DNA from: a virus
Reading direction: 5' to 3' (one strand)
Virus record (IMG/VR): IMGVR_UViG_3300040801_001066
Location: 1 to 52,095 of that record
Length of the DNA: 52,095 nt
Shown: one piece after another, positions 25,266 to 32,102 of the stretch
Numbering within the stretch: position 1 is the first letter of the stretch
Layout: each line of letters begins with the position of its first letter
Notes under the pieces: model-generated
What the model saw: the letters and a program-made list of their open reading frames with translations, nothing else
What the model was told of the DNA's origin: nothing
Databases searched by the model: none
Program-made: the position numbers and the translations under genes

Positions 25266-25508
25266 ATGAAAAACGAACAAGCAAAAACTAGGGAGTTAGA
25301 AAATCCCTACGAGATTTGGAGAAATGATAGTGGTTGGGAGTGGAGAGTACTGAAGAAATGGCAAGTTGATGATGATAAGCCATTTGCTAGATGGTTCTGT
25401 GCAGTTAAAAGTCCCTTTACATATGGAAGTTATGAGTATGGTGATACTTATGTTTCAGATATAAAGGAATATGGTTACAAAGTTGAGGAGGATAAAAATG
25501 GAAACTAA
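25266..25508 (+). CDS. small Trp-rich early protein
   Basis: An 80-residue protein behind the leader copy TTAGAGGAGG at 25248-25257; ATG 25266 has better spacing than GTG 25257. Its core 'YEIWRNDSGWEWRVLKKWQV' and 'ARWFCAVKSPFTYGSYEYGD' matches a pattern familiar from small phage proteins of unknown function. It overlaps the next gene by 11 bases. Confidence 0.65.
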   Translation: MKNEQAKTRELENPYEIWRNDSGWEWRVLKKWQVDDDKPFARWFCAVKSPFTYGSYEYGDTYVSDIKEYGYKVEEDKNGN

Positions 25509-25764
25509 AAAATTAGAAATATCAAGTATTCACTCTGTAGGAGGTTGGAATGGTACCTATGGTGGAACTCTACAGATAAATATACCAATAGACCAATTCG
25601 GAGAGGAAAATCCAAGAAATGATACATATAAAACTTGTAGAATGGATGTAACTGACCTATTGGTATTCTTGAATAAAACAAATCCCGAGTATGAAATTAT
25701 AGAGCCAAAAGGTAATAGAAAATATATCTATATTAGACCTTTATTGAAAGGAGAAAAGAAATGA
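25498..25764 (+). CDS. early hypothetical protein
   Basis: An 88-residue protein; ATG 25498 follows GAGGAG inside the end of the preceding gene. Beta-rich with a 'GGWNGTYGGTLQI' turn. Family not recognised. Overlaps the next start by four bases (ATGA). Confidence 0.6.
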   Translation: METKKLEISSIHSVGGWNGTYGGTLQINIPIDQFGEENPRNDTYKTCRMDVTDLLVFLNKTNPEYEIIEPKGNRKYIYIRPLLKGEKK

Positions 25765-26000
25765 AAATAATCAAAGCAGATTTTGATACACCCTATGATA
25801 CAGATGAGCCAAGATTCACATTGTATTTAGAGGTGCCTGATGAATTATCAGAAAAACAGGTATTTGAGCAGATAGTAAAGGAAAGAGAGGAAAAAGAAAA
25901 TGATGGTGAGGCATATGATGATGGTATGTTAGACGACACATTAAATAGAATGGGTATAAGGAGTCTAAAGTATGATGATTGTTGGAAATTGGAGTGGTAG
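25761..26000 (+). CDS. acidic early hypothetical protein
   Basis: A 79-residue strongly acidic protein (many Asp/Glu) starting in ATGA with AGGAG. Shape and charge suggest a possible DNA mimic or protein-binding factor, but no family is recognised. Confidence 0.6.
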   Translation: MKIIKADFDTPYDTDEPRFTLYLEVPDELSEKQVFEQIVKEREEKENDGEAYDDGMLDDTLNRMGIRSLKYDDCWKLEW

Positions 26001-26001
26001 C

Positions 26002-26139
26002 ATGAAAAAAGAAAAAAATATATTTACAGATAAAGAGTTAATGAAAAGTTTTATTAAATGGTTGGAAGAGAATAATTTAGAAGAGTTAGCAAAGAAGTAT
26101 AGAAAAGTTTTACCTTTATTGAAAGGCGGTGAGAAATAA
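26002..26139 (+). CDS. 45-residue early protein
   Basis: A short frame starting ATG two bases after the preceding stop and ending in TAATG overlap with the next gene. It is lysine/glutamate-rich and helical ('ELMKSFIKWLEENNLEELAK'). Tight fit between two real genes and coupling on both sides support it. Family unknown. Confidence 0.6.
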   Translation: MKKEKNIFTDKELMKSFIKWLEENNLEELAKKYRKVLPLLKGGEK

Positions 26140-26684
26140 TGCCTAATTGGTGTAGTAATAACTTATATGTAAGTGGAAAAAAAGAAGATGTAACAAAGTT
26201 TAAGGAGAAAGCAAAGACAGAAAAAGAACCATTGTCATTTAGTAATTTTGTTCCAATGCCTAAAGAAGAAGAAGAAAATTGGTATGAGTGGAATATAGCA
26301 AATTGGGGAACTAAGTGGGATATATCAAATGTAGAAGTTTCATTTGATGGTAAGGTAAAAATACAAGATGAAGAAGAATATTATATTAACTATATGTTTG
26401 ATACAGCATGGTCGCCACCTATAGAGTGGGTAGGAAATTTAGCAAAGCAATACCCCGAACTAGAGTTTGAATTGGAATATAGAGAAGATGGGGTTGGATT
26501 TGCTGGAAAAATAAAGGCTAGTGGGGGAGGAATATACTTTGATGAGCAAGTTGATGTTGATGATATTTGGGAACAGTTAAAGAAAGAGAAAAAGGATGAG
26601 GATAATGAGGAAGATGGGGAGGATGGTTATTGGTACTATGAAGAGTACGATAAAAGAGTTAGTGAAGCACTCTCAAAATTGTAA
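26139..26684 (+). CDS. Api92/YubB-like ferredoxin-fold protein
   Basis: A 181-residue protein opening with MPNWCSNNLYVSG, the signature of the Api92-like/DUF1281 family found in phages and plasmids. 'NWGTKWDISNVEV' and 'TAWSPPIEWVGNLAKQYP' are also typical of that family. Its biochemical function is unknown; members are accessory proteins on mobile elements. The C-terminal ~40 residues are highly acidic. Starts in TAATG overlap; GGCGGTGAG lies upstream. Confidence 0.75.
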   Translation: MPNWCSNNLYVSGKKEDVTKFKEKAKTEKEPLSFSNFVPMPKEEEENWYEWNIANWGTKWDISNVEVSFDGKVKIQDEEEYYINYMFDTAWSPPIEWVGNLAKQYPELEFELEYREDGVGFAGKIKASGGGIYFDEQVDVDDIWEQLKKEKKDEDNEEDGEDGYWYYEEYDKRVSEALSKL

Positions 26685-26703
26685 TTATTTAGAGGAGATT
26701 ATT

Positions 26704-26976
26704 ATGAAAGTAAAAAAAATTAACATAGGAAGTCCAAATGGAAAAGATGAGTATGTTGATGTTGTCCTAGCAAAAGACTTGAAGGATTTAACTCTTTATG
26801 TATATCAGTTTTATGTAGGTAGTGGCTCAGATATGATTGAAGGTATTTGGGCAACTAGTCAAGAGGAGGCTGACGGATACTTTTGGCAGTACACAAGTGA
26901 GCTTGGAGTTGAAGGACAGGAAGTAATTATTGAGGATTGTTATGAGTATAAAATTCCATTGAAGGAAGAAAAATGA
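26704..26976 (+). CDS. early hypothetical protein
   Basis: A 90-residue protein behind a leader ATTATTTAGAGGAGA, one base different from the TTAGAGGAGG class; the longer frame from 26596 lies within the preceding gene and is rejected. Acidic, mixed alpha/beta. Family not recognised. Overlaps the next start by four bases. Confidence 0.6.
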   Translation: MKVKKINIGSPNGKDEYVDVVLAKDLKDLTLYVYQFYVGSGSDMIEGIWATSQEEADGYFWQYTSELGVEGQEVIIEDCYEYKIPLKEEK

Positions 26977-27179
26977 AACTAAAACTTGAAATAACAGAGA
27001 AAGAATTGACAGAAGGTTGGGACAAGTATAACGAGAATAGTTATGTAAAAATGGTAGGTGATTATCCTATTTATGCGAGTGTTGGCAATCTTACTAGAAG
27101 AGAGATTTTGATTTTGGGTAAGTTGTTTCAATATGACTTGGATAGTGTTGATGAGATTAGTATTAGTTTTGTTGAGTAA
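26973..27179 (+). CDS. early hypothetical protein
   Basis: A 68-residue acidic protein starting in ATGA with GAAGGAAG upstream. Last gene of the P1 unit before promoter P2. No family recognised. Confidence 0.55.
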   Translation: MKLKLEITEKELTEGWDKYNENSYVKMVGDYPIYASVGNLTRREILILGKLFQYDLDSVDEISISFVE

Positions 27180-27190
27180 GTATAAAAACC

Positions 27191-27218
27191 TTGACAAACC
27201 TATTTAATATGATAAGAT
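27191..27218 (+). promoter_or_regulatory. early promoter P2
   Basis: TTGACA 27191-27196, 16-base spacer beginning AACCTATT, TAAGAT 27213-27218, preceded by TATAAAAACC. Drives the gene at 27257. Confidence 0.8.
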
Positions 27219-27256
27219 TGTAATATACTAATTTTTACCAAGAGGAGGTGAACTAA

Positions 27257-27472
27257 ATGAAAGTAACATATCAAACTAAAGAGGCAGAATATTCAGAGAT
27301 GGATATTAGTCCCGAAACAGTATATGCAATCAACTCATATAAGAAATATCTGAAAGCACAGGCTAGATTGGAAAAGGCTGAAAGAGAAATGAATGAGTCA
27401 AGTTTCAAGATTCCCGAGGAAGAGATGGTAGCCTATGTGGCTATAACAAATAAAATGGAGAGTGAGTACTAA
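27257..27472 (+). CDS. early hypothetical protein
   Basis: A 71-residue, mostly helical protein with AGAGGAGG upstream and a coiled-coil-like middle ('KKYLKAQARLEKAEREM'). First gene behind P2. No family recognised. Confidence 0.6.
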   Translation: MKVTYQTKEAEYSEMDISPETVYAINSYKKYLKAQARLEKAEREMNESSFKIPEEEMVAYVAITNKMESEY

Positions 27473-27495
27473 GTATTTAATTAGAGGAGGTTTAG

Positions 27496-27726
27496 ATGAG
27501 AGATTTAACTAAAAAACAGAAAAAGATTTTAGACAAATGGTATCAAGAACAGGTAGATGCTGGTAGAACAATAGGTTTGTTTTGGAGATTAGACGAAGAT
27601 GATAATTTTTCCTATGAACTATATGAAGAGATAGATGAGATTAACCCCTGTGAGATAGTTTATCAAAATGTCAACAACTACATACAAGAAAAAGCTCGTG
27701 AGGATTTAGATAGGAGGTTAGCATGA
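27496..27726 (+). CDS. early hypothetical protein
   Basis: A 76-residue acidic protein with an exact leader copy TTAGAGGAGG at 27481-27490. N-terminal 'LTKKQKKILDKWYQEQVDAG' looks helical. Overlaps the next start by four bases. Family unknown. Confidence 0.6.
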   Translation: MRDLTKKQKKILDKWYQEQVDAGRTIGLFWRLDEDDNFSYELYEEIDEINPCEIVYQNVNNYIQEKAREDLDRRLA

Positions 27727-27962
27727 AAGAATATAGAACAGATGAGCAATTTACAGAAATAATTGACTCAATAATAAATGGTCAGTTTACCCAAGCAGCA
27801 AACGAAGCAGTAGAGTATGGGTTTTGGGCAGCAGACCTTGATAGGAAGTTAGAGGATTATAGAACAACTTATGGGTATGACCATAAGTATATGTACGATT
27901 TAGCAGTAAGACTTATTTATGTGGCAGAAGATGCCGCAGAATTAAGAGGAGGTGATAAGTAA
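27723..27962 (+). CDS. early hypothetical protein
   Basis: A 79-residue acidic helical protein starting in ATGA with AGGAGG in the end of the preceding gene. Its stop shares one base with the next ATG. No family recognised. Confidence 0.6.
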   Translation: MKEYRTDEQFTEIIDSIINGQFTQAANEAVEYGFWAADLDRKLEDYRTTYGYDHKYMYDLAVRLIYVAEDAAELRGGDK

Positions 27963-28501
27963 TGGGATTAGATATGTACCTTTATAGAAAAACTTATGTA
28001 AAAAATTGGGAACACATGACTGATGAGGAAAAGACAAACATAGTATTAACAGGAGATAGAACAAAAGGAATTGACCCTAAGAAAATATCAGAGATAGTTG
28101 AGGAATATGGTTATTGGAGAAAAGCCAATGCCATACACCAATGGTTTGTGGATAATGTTCAAGATGGGGAAGATGACTGCAAGGAATACTATGTTAGTGA
28201 GGACAAATTGAAAGAGCTTTTAGGATTAGTTAATAAGGTTCTTGATAGTACAAAGTTAATTGAAGGAAAAATCCAAAATGGCTATCGTTATGATGATGGT
28301 GGGAAGCACCCAATTATTGAAGATGGTGAATATATGGAAGATTCTTCTTTAGCAGAGGAGTTATTGCCTACAGCACAGGGATTTTTCTTTGGTGGAACAA
28401 GTTATGACCAATGGTATTACGAGGATTTACAACATACTAAAGAAATGATTGAAAGTGCTTTGAAGGAAGGTGGAGATTACTACTACCAGTCAAGCTGGTA
28501 A
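27962..28501 (+). CDS. conserved phage protein of unknown function (MGLDMYL family)
   Basis: A 179-residue protein starting MGLDMYLYRKTYV, a start shared by a widespread phage/prophage family of unknown function. It contains 'EYGYWRKANAIHQWFVDNVQ' and 'LLPTAQGFFFGGTSYDQWYY', the family's conserved core; both are aromatic-rich. AGAGGAGG lies upstream. The function is not known; accessory position suggests a host-interaction role. Confidence 0.7.
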   Translation: MGLDMYLYRKTYVKNWEHMTDEEKTNIVLTGDRTKGIDPKKISEIVEEYGYWRKANAIHQWFVDNVQDGEDDCKEYYVSEDKLKELLGLVNKVLDSTKLIEGKIQNGYRYDDGGKHPIIEDGEYMEDSSLAEELLPTAQGFFFGGTSYDQWYYEDLQHTKEMIESALKEGGDYYYQSSW

Positions 28502-28526
28502 GTTTATTTATTTAGAGGAGGTTATT

Positions 28527-28862
28527 ATGCAACCAGTAAAGAAAATTGAAAGAAAGAGGAGTATAGATTACTACTATGAAAGTCCGTTAAAGGATAAGAC
28601 TCATACAGAGGTTAGTGTTTATTACACTATGGGAGGAACTAGTATTCTGAGTGGAGATTACACAGCAAGAGGTATTTATTTATCGGTAGTTCCTGTTGAT
28701 TACAGCAATGTGTCTATTTCAAGGACATTGTTTGTTGGATATAAAACATTACTTGAAGGGTTGGAAAGGTTCTCTAAAAGCAAATTAGAGGCATATAAAG
28801 ACTATCTAAACATAGACCACCCAATGGTACAGGACTTAGTTGAGAAAGTTCAAAGTCATTAA
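28527..28862 (+). CDS. early hypothetical protein
   Basis: A 111-residue protein with an exact leader copy TTAGAGGAGG at 28512-28521; the longer frame from 28470 is inside the preceding gene. Beta-rich ('TEVSVYYTMGGTSILSGDY'). No family recognised. Last gene before promoter P3. Confidence 0.6.
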   Translation: MQPVKKIERKRSIDYYYESPLKDKTHTEVSVYYTMGGTSILSGDYTARGIYLSVVPVDYSNVSISRTLFVGYKTLLEGLERFSKSKLEAYKDYLNIDHPMVQDLVEKVQSH

Positions 28863-28875
28863 ACCTATAAAACCC

Positions 28876-28903
28876 TTGACAAATCTATAATATAGGTTAA
28901 GAT
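28876..28903 (+). promoter_or_regulatory. early promoter P3
   Basis: TTGACA 28876-28881, 16-base spacer, TAAGAT 28898-28903, with upstream element CTATAAAACCC. Drives 28937 and the RlpA-like gene. Confidence 0.8.
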
Positions 28904-28936
28904 GATAATATATTTATTTAATTAGAGGAGGTTAAA

Positions 28937-29134
28937 ATGAATAATCTAACAGAAAAGGTAGGTGAGATGACATATACTGATTCAATAGTTATTTCAGAGC
29001 TAGATAGAATGATATCAGAGTGGTGTGATATTTACTTAGCCTTAGACAAGAGGACTAAAGAGGCTAAAGACATAAGAAAAGTAATTCTAAAAATAGAAGG
29101 TATTAAGTTAATGTATAGAGGAGGTGATAGATAA
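28937..29134 (+). CDS. early helical hypothetical protein
   Basis: A 65-residue, helical protein with an exact leader copy TTAGAGGAGG at 28922-28931. Its stop shares one base with the following RlpA-like ATG, and the next gene's AGAGGAGG lies within its last codons, so the two are coupled. Family unknown. Confidence 0.6.
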   Translation: MNNLTEKVGEMTYTDSIVISELDRMISEWCDIYLALDKRTKEAKDIRKVILKIEGIKLMYRGGDR

Positions 29135-29709
29135 TGGAAGAGAATAAAAAAGACGAGAAACATATAAAGATTCTCAAGAAAAAAGGTAAGCCTGGAACAG
29201 ACTATGCACTAATAAGTGCATTGGTAGGGGTTGGTCTTGTTGTCTTAATAGTAGGTGGAATATCATTTGGAGAGGCTTATGCAAAATGGAGAAAGACACA
29301 TGAATGGCAATTTCCTATTCAATGGGTTGGTTTTGTTAAGAATATAGAGCAACCTAAAGAAGAGGTTATTGAAATCATTGAGGAACAAGTTATAGAGAGT
29401 AAACCTACTTGGGCTGGTTTAGCCAGTTGGTATGGTGCTACTCCCGAAACCTGTTTAGGTTGTAATGAGAACTTTATTATGGCTAATGGTGAGAAACTAG
29501 ATGATAGAATTAGAACTATAGCATTCAATGAGGTTGTGCTTGGAACAAAAGTTATAGTTACCAATACTGATAATGGTTTATCGGAAATAGTTGAAGTTAC
29601 AGATACAGGTGGATTTGAGAAATATGGGAAGATAGCTGATTTGTCAAAAGCATTAAAGGAGTCCCTACAATGTGCGGATACCTGTAATGTAATGATAGAG
29701 ATATATTGA
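29134..29709 (+). CDS. membrane-anchored RlpA-like (double-psi barrel) protein
   Basis: A 191-residue protein: basic cytoplasmic N-terminus, one membrane helix at about residues 26-45 (ALISALVGVGLVVLIVGG), a spacer, then an RlpA-like double-psi beta-barrel (~95-190) with 'GLASWYG', 'MANGEKLDD', 'LGTKVIVTN' and 'VTDTGGFEKYGKIADLSKAL'. RlpA relatives act on septal peptidoglycan as lytic transglycosylases, with the Asp of the 'DTGGF'-type motif likely important. Two CxxC-like cysteine pairs could form a disulfide outside. Its place among early genes, away from the lysis pair, suggests wall remodelling or exclusion rather than lysis. Confidence 0.75.
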   Translation: MEENKKDEKHIKILKKKGKPGTDYALISALVGVGLVVLIVGGISFGEAYAKWRKTHEWQFPIQWVGFVKNIEQPKEEVIEIIEEQVIESKPTWAGLASWYGATPETCLGCNENFIMANGEKLDDRIRTIAFNEVVLGTKVIVTNTDNGLSEIVEVTDTGGFEKYGKIADLSKALKESLQCADTCNVMIEIY

Positions 29710-29734
29710 CAAATCTATAAGAATATGAGATAGT
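29706..29734 (+). promoter_or_regulatory. early promoter P4
   Basis: TTGACA 29706-29711 overlaps the RlpA-like stop codon (TGA 29707-29709); 17-base spacer, GATAGT 29729-29734. The -10 is poor; TATAAA in 29744-29749 could serve an alternative start. Drives 29772 and the recombination genes. Confidence 0.6.
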
Positions 29735-29771
29735 TTTGTAGATAGTATAAAATTAAAAAGAGGAGGTTAAT

Positions 29772-30005
29772 ATGAATATAGAACCCAATAAAATGTATAG
29801 CCCTAGAGATATAGCCGATAATGGCTTTATCCTTAACTCAAAGGGTAAGCCCGATTATCTCTTTGTCTTAAAACTTATAAGAAGGGAAGTTCTACCTGCA
29901 AGTGATTACACTTTTGGTAGTAGAGTTCCTCATTATATGGTAGCTGGTAGAGATATAGTTAATTACAAAAGGCAATATGAAGGTTATCAAAATGGAGAAA
30001 ACTAA
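29772..30005 (+). CDS. small HTH/excisionase-like DNA-binding protein
   Basis: A 77-residue protein with AGAGGAGG upstream. 'MYSPRDIADNGFILNSKGKP' followed by 'VLKLIRREVLPASDY' and a final 'VAGRDIVNYKR' resembles winged-helix DNA-binding proteins of the MerR/excisionase type used as phage regulators. Without an integrase in the genome, a role as transcription regulator fits better than excisionase. Moderate certainty. Confidence 0.55.
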   Translation: MNIEPNKMYSPRDIADNGFILNSKGKPDYLFVLKLIRREVLPASDYTFGSRVPHYMVAGRDIVNYKRQYEGYQNGEN

Positions 30006-30246
30006 AAGTCTTAGTGACGATGGTGTTGAGTACCTGCTAAGAGAGGTAGAACACAACGGAGAGAAGTATTGGCTTTGTAACTGTCCAGACTTTATCTTTA
30101 GAGGAAAGTTAGGTTATAAATGCAAACATATATTAAATTATTTAGAGGAGGAAAAAGATGACAGAAAAAATACAAGACAAGTCGGAAAACTTGAAAAACT
30201 TGGAACAGCGAGTAAAAGAACACTCGGAGAAAAAGAAAGTTCTTGA
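29992..30246 (+). CDS. SWIM-type zinc-finger protein
   Basis: An 84-residue protein. ATG 29992 has GAAGGT upstream; ATG 29977 is an alternative. 'YWLCNCPDFIFRGKLGYKCKHIL' reduced to its key residues is C-x-C-x(n)-C-x-H, a SWIM finger (residues ~27-47), usually a DNA- or protein-binding module, in several families tied to recombination factors. Its last 89 bases overlap the next gene in another frame; that tail is basic and may be dispensable. Confidence 0.65.
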   Translation: MEKTKSLSDDGVEYLLREVEHNGEKYWLCNCPDFIFRGKLGYKCKHILNYLEEEKDDRKNTRQVGKLEKLGTASKRTLGEKESS

Positions 30247-30877
30247 TAAGTTCATTAAAGGAAGTCTTACAAAAGATATTGACTATGGCTCAATATCTAT
30301 GAAGAGGAAAAGAAGAGATGGTACATATTATGAGGTAGATTCAAAACCTACATTATTTAAGCCAGGTGCAGAGAAAATAGCAGACCTGTTTAATGTTAGA
30401 GCAGATTGGGTTAGAGATAACGACACTTGGGAAATGTTAGGTAGCATGGCTGGTTTAGTATGCTATGTTTGTTATCTAAGAGATAGTGGTAATGAGGTTG
30501 TTGGCGAGGGAAGAGGTACAGCCAAGACCGACTTAAATCAAGACTTTGATATTAACAAGCAAGTAAAAATAGCAAAGAAAAGAGCCTTTGTTGATGCAGT
30601 ATTAACGACATTTTCATTATCGGAATACTTTACACAAGATATTGAGGATATGCCACAGGATGATGATGAGGAAAAAGAGCCTGTAGAAGAGGAAGTATTG
30701 ACTAATATAAAATCGGCAATAAACTCTTTGAACTTGGCTAAAACTCAAGAACAGCTTGATGCCATATTAAATGGAATAGTAAAGTCAGAAAAATATGAGG
30801 GTAAGGACTTATACCTTATCAAACAACATGCAGACAAGAGGTCTGTGGACTTGAAGAAAATTGAAAAAGGAAAATAA
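30158..30877 (+). CDS. putative single-strand annealing/recombination protein
   Basis: A 239-residue protein with the exact leader copy TTAGAGGAGG at 30142-30151 inside the SWIM gene. It has the pattern of a common phage family located next to Cas4-like nucleases: 'GSLTKDIDYGSI', 'KPTLFKPGAEKIADLF', 'GEGRGTAKTD' and 'VKIAKKRAFVDAVLTTFSLS' with 'YFTQDIEDM'. The KKRAFVDAVL helix recalls the Rad52-like annealing fold, but I cannot establish homology by eye. With the following nuclease it would form an annealase-exonuclease pair. The C-terminal ~60 residues form a separate helical tail. Confidence 0.55.
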   Translation: MTEKIQDKSENLKNLEQRVKEHSEKKKVLDKFIKGSLTKDIDYGSISMKRKRRDGTYYEVDSKPTLFKPGAEKIADLFNVRADWVRDNDTWEMLGSMAGLVCYVCYLRDSGNEVVGEGRGTAKTDLNQDFDINKQVKIAKKRAFVDAVLTTFSLSEYFTQDIEDMPQDDDEEKEPVEEEVLTNIKSAINSLNLAKTQEQLDAILNGIVKSEKYEGKDLYLIKQHADKRSVDLKKIEKGK

Positions 30878-30878
30878 A

Positions 30879-31529
30879 ATGTCTTTAGATTTTCTTGAAC
30901 ACCTGTCTTACAGTAGTATAAAGGCTTACGAAACCTGTCCAAGGTGTTGGTGGTTGAAATACAAATATGGCTATGAGGTGCCATCTAGCGATGCCTTGGA
31001 TTTAGGTTCGGATGTTCACAAAATGGTGGAAAAGTACCATAAAGAACAAAAACTGCCAGAGGATGAAGTTCTACAATCGTTTCTAAAGCCCTATTCTGAA
31101 TTATACCTATCTAACCACTATGATGAGGTGGAACTATCTTTTACGGTCATTCTGGAGAGTCCATTGAATGAAAAAGATGTGCTTCCCATACCCTTTGTTG
31201 GGATAATTGACCGAGTGTGGAAAAATAACCTACACGACCTCAAAACTAGTGCAAGAAGATACTCGGATAAAAATATCAAACAAACACACCAGCATTCGCT
31301 TTATTGTTATGGTTATGAGCAAGTCTATGGAAAGAAACCCAACAAGTTTATCTATGATGTTTTGGTAAAGAACAAGACCCCAGTCCTACAAATTGTTGAG
31401 TTGGATGTAAAGAAGCCAGATATTCATAATGCTCTTATGTGGGTATGGAATAATTGGAAAAGGATGAATAATTTGGAAATGCCAAAACACCACACACCTA
31501 GATGTTGGAATAAGGATTATATGCCATGA
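30879..31529 (+). CDS. PD-(D/E)XK exonuclease, Cas4/RecB-like
   Basis: A 216-residue protein; ATG 30879 starts one base after the previous stop. Nuclease motifs in order: 'SYSSIKAYETCPRCWW' (residues ~9-24), 'GSDVHKMVEKYHK' with the motif-I His, 'PFVGIIDRVW' (Asp), 'LHDLKTSARRY' (D-x-K) and the 'QHSLYCYGYEQVYG' QxxxY helix. This is the RecB/Cas4-like catalytic core. A complete C-terminal iron-sulfur cysteine triplet is not apparent; only one late Cys is seen. It probably supplies 5'-3' resection for the neighbouring annealing protein. Confidence 0.8.
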   Translation: MSLDFLEHLSYSSIKAYETCPRCWWLKYKYGYEVPSSDALDLGSDVHKMVEKYHKEQKLPEDEVLQSFLKPYSELYLSNHYDEVELSFTVILESPLNEKDVLPIPFVGIIDRVWKNNLHDLKTSARRYSDKNIKQTHQHSLYCYGYEQVYGKKPNKFIYDVLVKNKTPVLQIVELDVKKPDIHNALMWVWNNWKRMNNLEMPKHHTPRCWNKDYMP

Positions 31530-31969
31530 CAATGAAACATAGCAACACATTCTCAGAAAGAACAGCAAAAAGAGGTGAGGGTGAGTTGAGGTTTGAGTTC
31601 TTCTGTGAGGGTAGTGGTCTTGAGTATCATAGAATGGGATTTGACCAGATTGACAACAAGATACCTAATTTTTATCTGTTACACCCTGCAATAAGGTCTT
31701 TGCCAGATTATTTGATGAAGTATAAAGAAAAGATGTGCTACATTCATGTAAAAGGAACTAACAAGATTAAGTTGGAGGACTTGATATCATACTCTTTATT
31801 TGAACAGTTATTCTGTACTAAAGATACACCTTTGTATGTGGCATTTTGTTTAGTTGATGGTGGAAAGCCTGTATTTAAGACTTTGGAAAGTATCAAAAAA
31901 TCCCTACTTGGTCTTGAAGTAAAAGAGTTCCCGAGTGATGGTAAGCTTTATTTTAATTTGAAAATATAA
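31526..31969 (+). CDS. small PD-(D/E)XK nuclease, Holliday-junction-resolvase-like
   Basis: A 147-residue protein starting in a four-base overlap with the preceding nuclease. An early Glu ('GEGELRFEFFCEGSG'), then 'SLPDYLMKY' and 'CYIHVKGTNKIK' give the E...PD...xVK set of the Hjc/VRR-type nuclease fold. It lacks accessory domains. In phage recombination modules such enzymes resolve branched DNA. The call is from motifs only, with moderate certainty. Confidence 0.55.
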   Translation: MTMKHSNTFSERTAKRGEGELRFEFFCEGSGLEYHRMGFDQIDNKIPNFYLLHPAIRSLPDYLMKYKEKMCYIHVKGTNKIKLEDLISYSLFEQLFCTKDTPLYVAFCLVDGGKPVFKTLESIKKSLLGLEVKEFPSDGKLYFNLKI

Positions 31970-31980
31970 TATGTTGAGAA

Positions 31981-32055
31981 GGCTATCTGTGGTCTACAAG
32001 AACTGTCCTGTAGTTAAGCGGTGCGGAGGCACTCAGCTAAAAACTGCGGATAGCC
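31981..32055 (+). ncRNA. candidate structured RNA, three-way junction
   Basis: A closing stem of 12 pairs joins 31981-31992 with 32044-32055 (three G-U pairs). Inside are hairpin CTACA/TGTAG (31994-31998 with 32009-32013) and hairpin GTGC-GGAG-GCAC (32021-32032), extended by AGC/GCT (32017-32019 with 32036-32038). A CTTTT run follows. The 75-nt size is like a tRNA, but there is no T-arm consensus, anticodon stem or CCA. It could be a small RNA, a structured leader or simply an elaborate terminator. Confidence 0.5.
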
Positions 32056-32064
32056 CTTTTAGTA

Positions 32065-32073
32065 TGTTATACT
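32065..32073 (+). promoter_or_regulatory. extended -10 promoter of the replication module
   Basis: TGTTATACT fits the TGnTATAAT extended -10 consensus. No clear -35 exists, which extended -10 promoters tolerate. Transcription would begin near 32080, leaving a 20-base leader with GAGGAGG before the ATG at 32103. Confidence 0.5.
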
Positions 32074-32102
32074 GAATTGTATAAAATTATGAGGAGGAAA
32101 TT

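Noticed and set aside
29772-30005. Excisionase of a temperate phage
   Set aside because: The winged-helix form fits, but no integrase, attachment site or repressor cassette was found anywhere in the window.
31981-32055. A tRNA gene
   Set aside because: Size and a 7-bp acceptor-like stem fit, but there is no T-arm consensus, no 5-bp anticodon stem with 7-base loop and no CCA.
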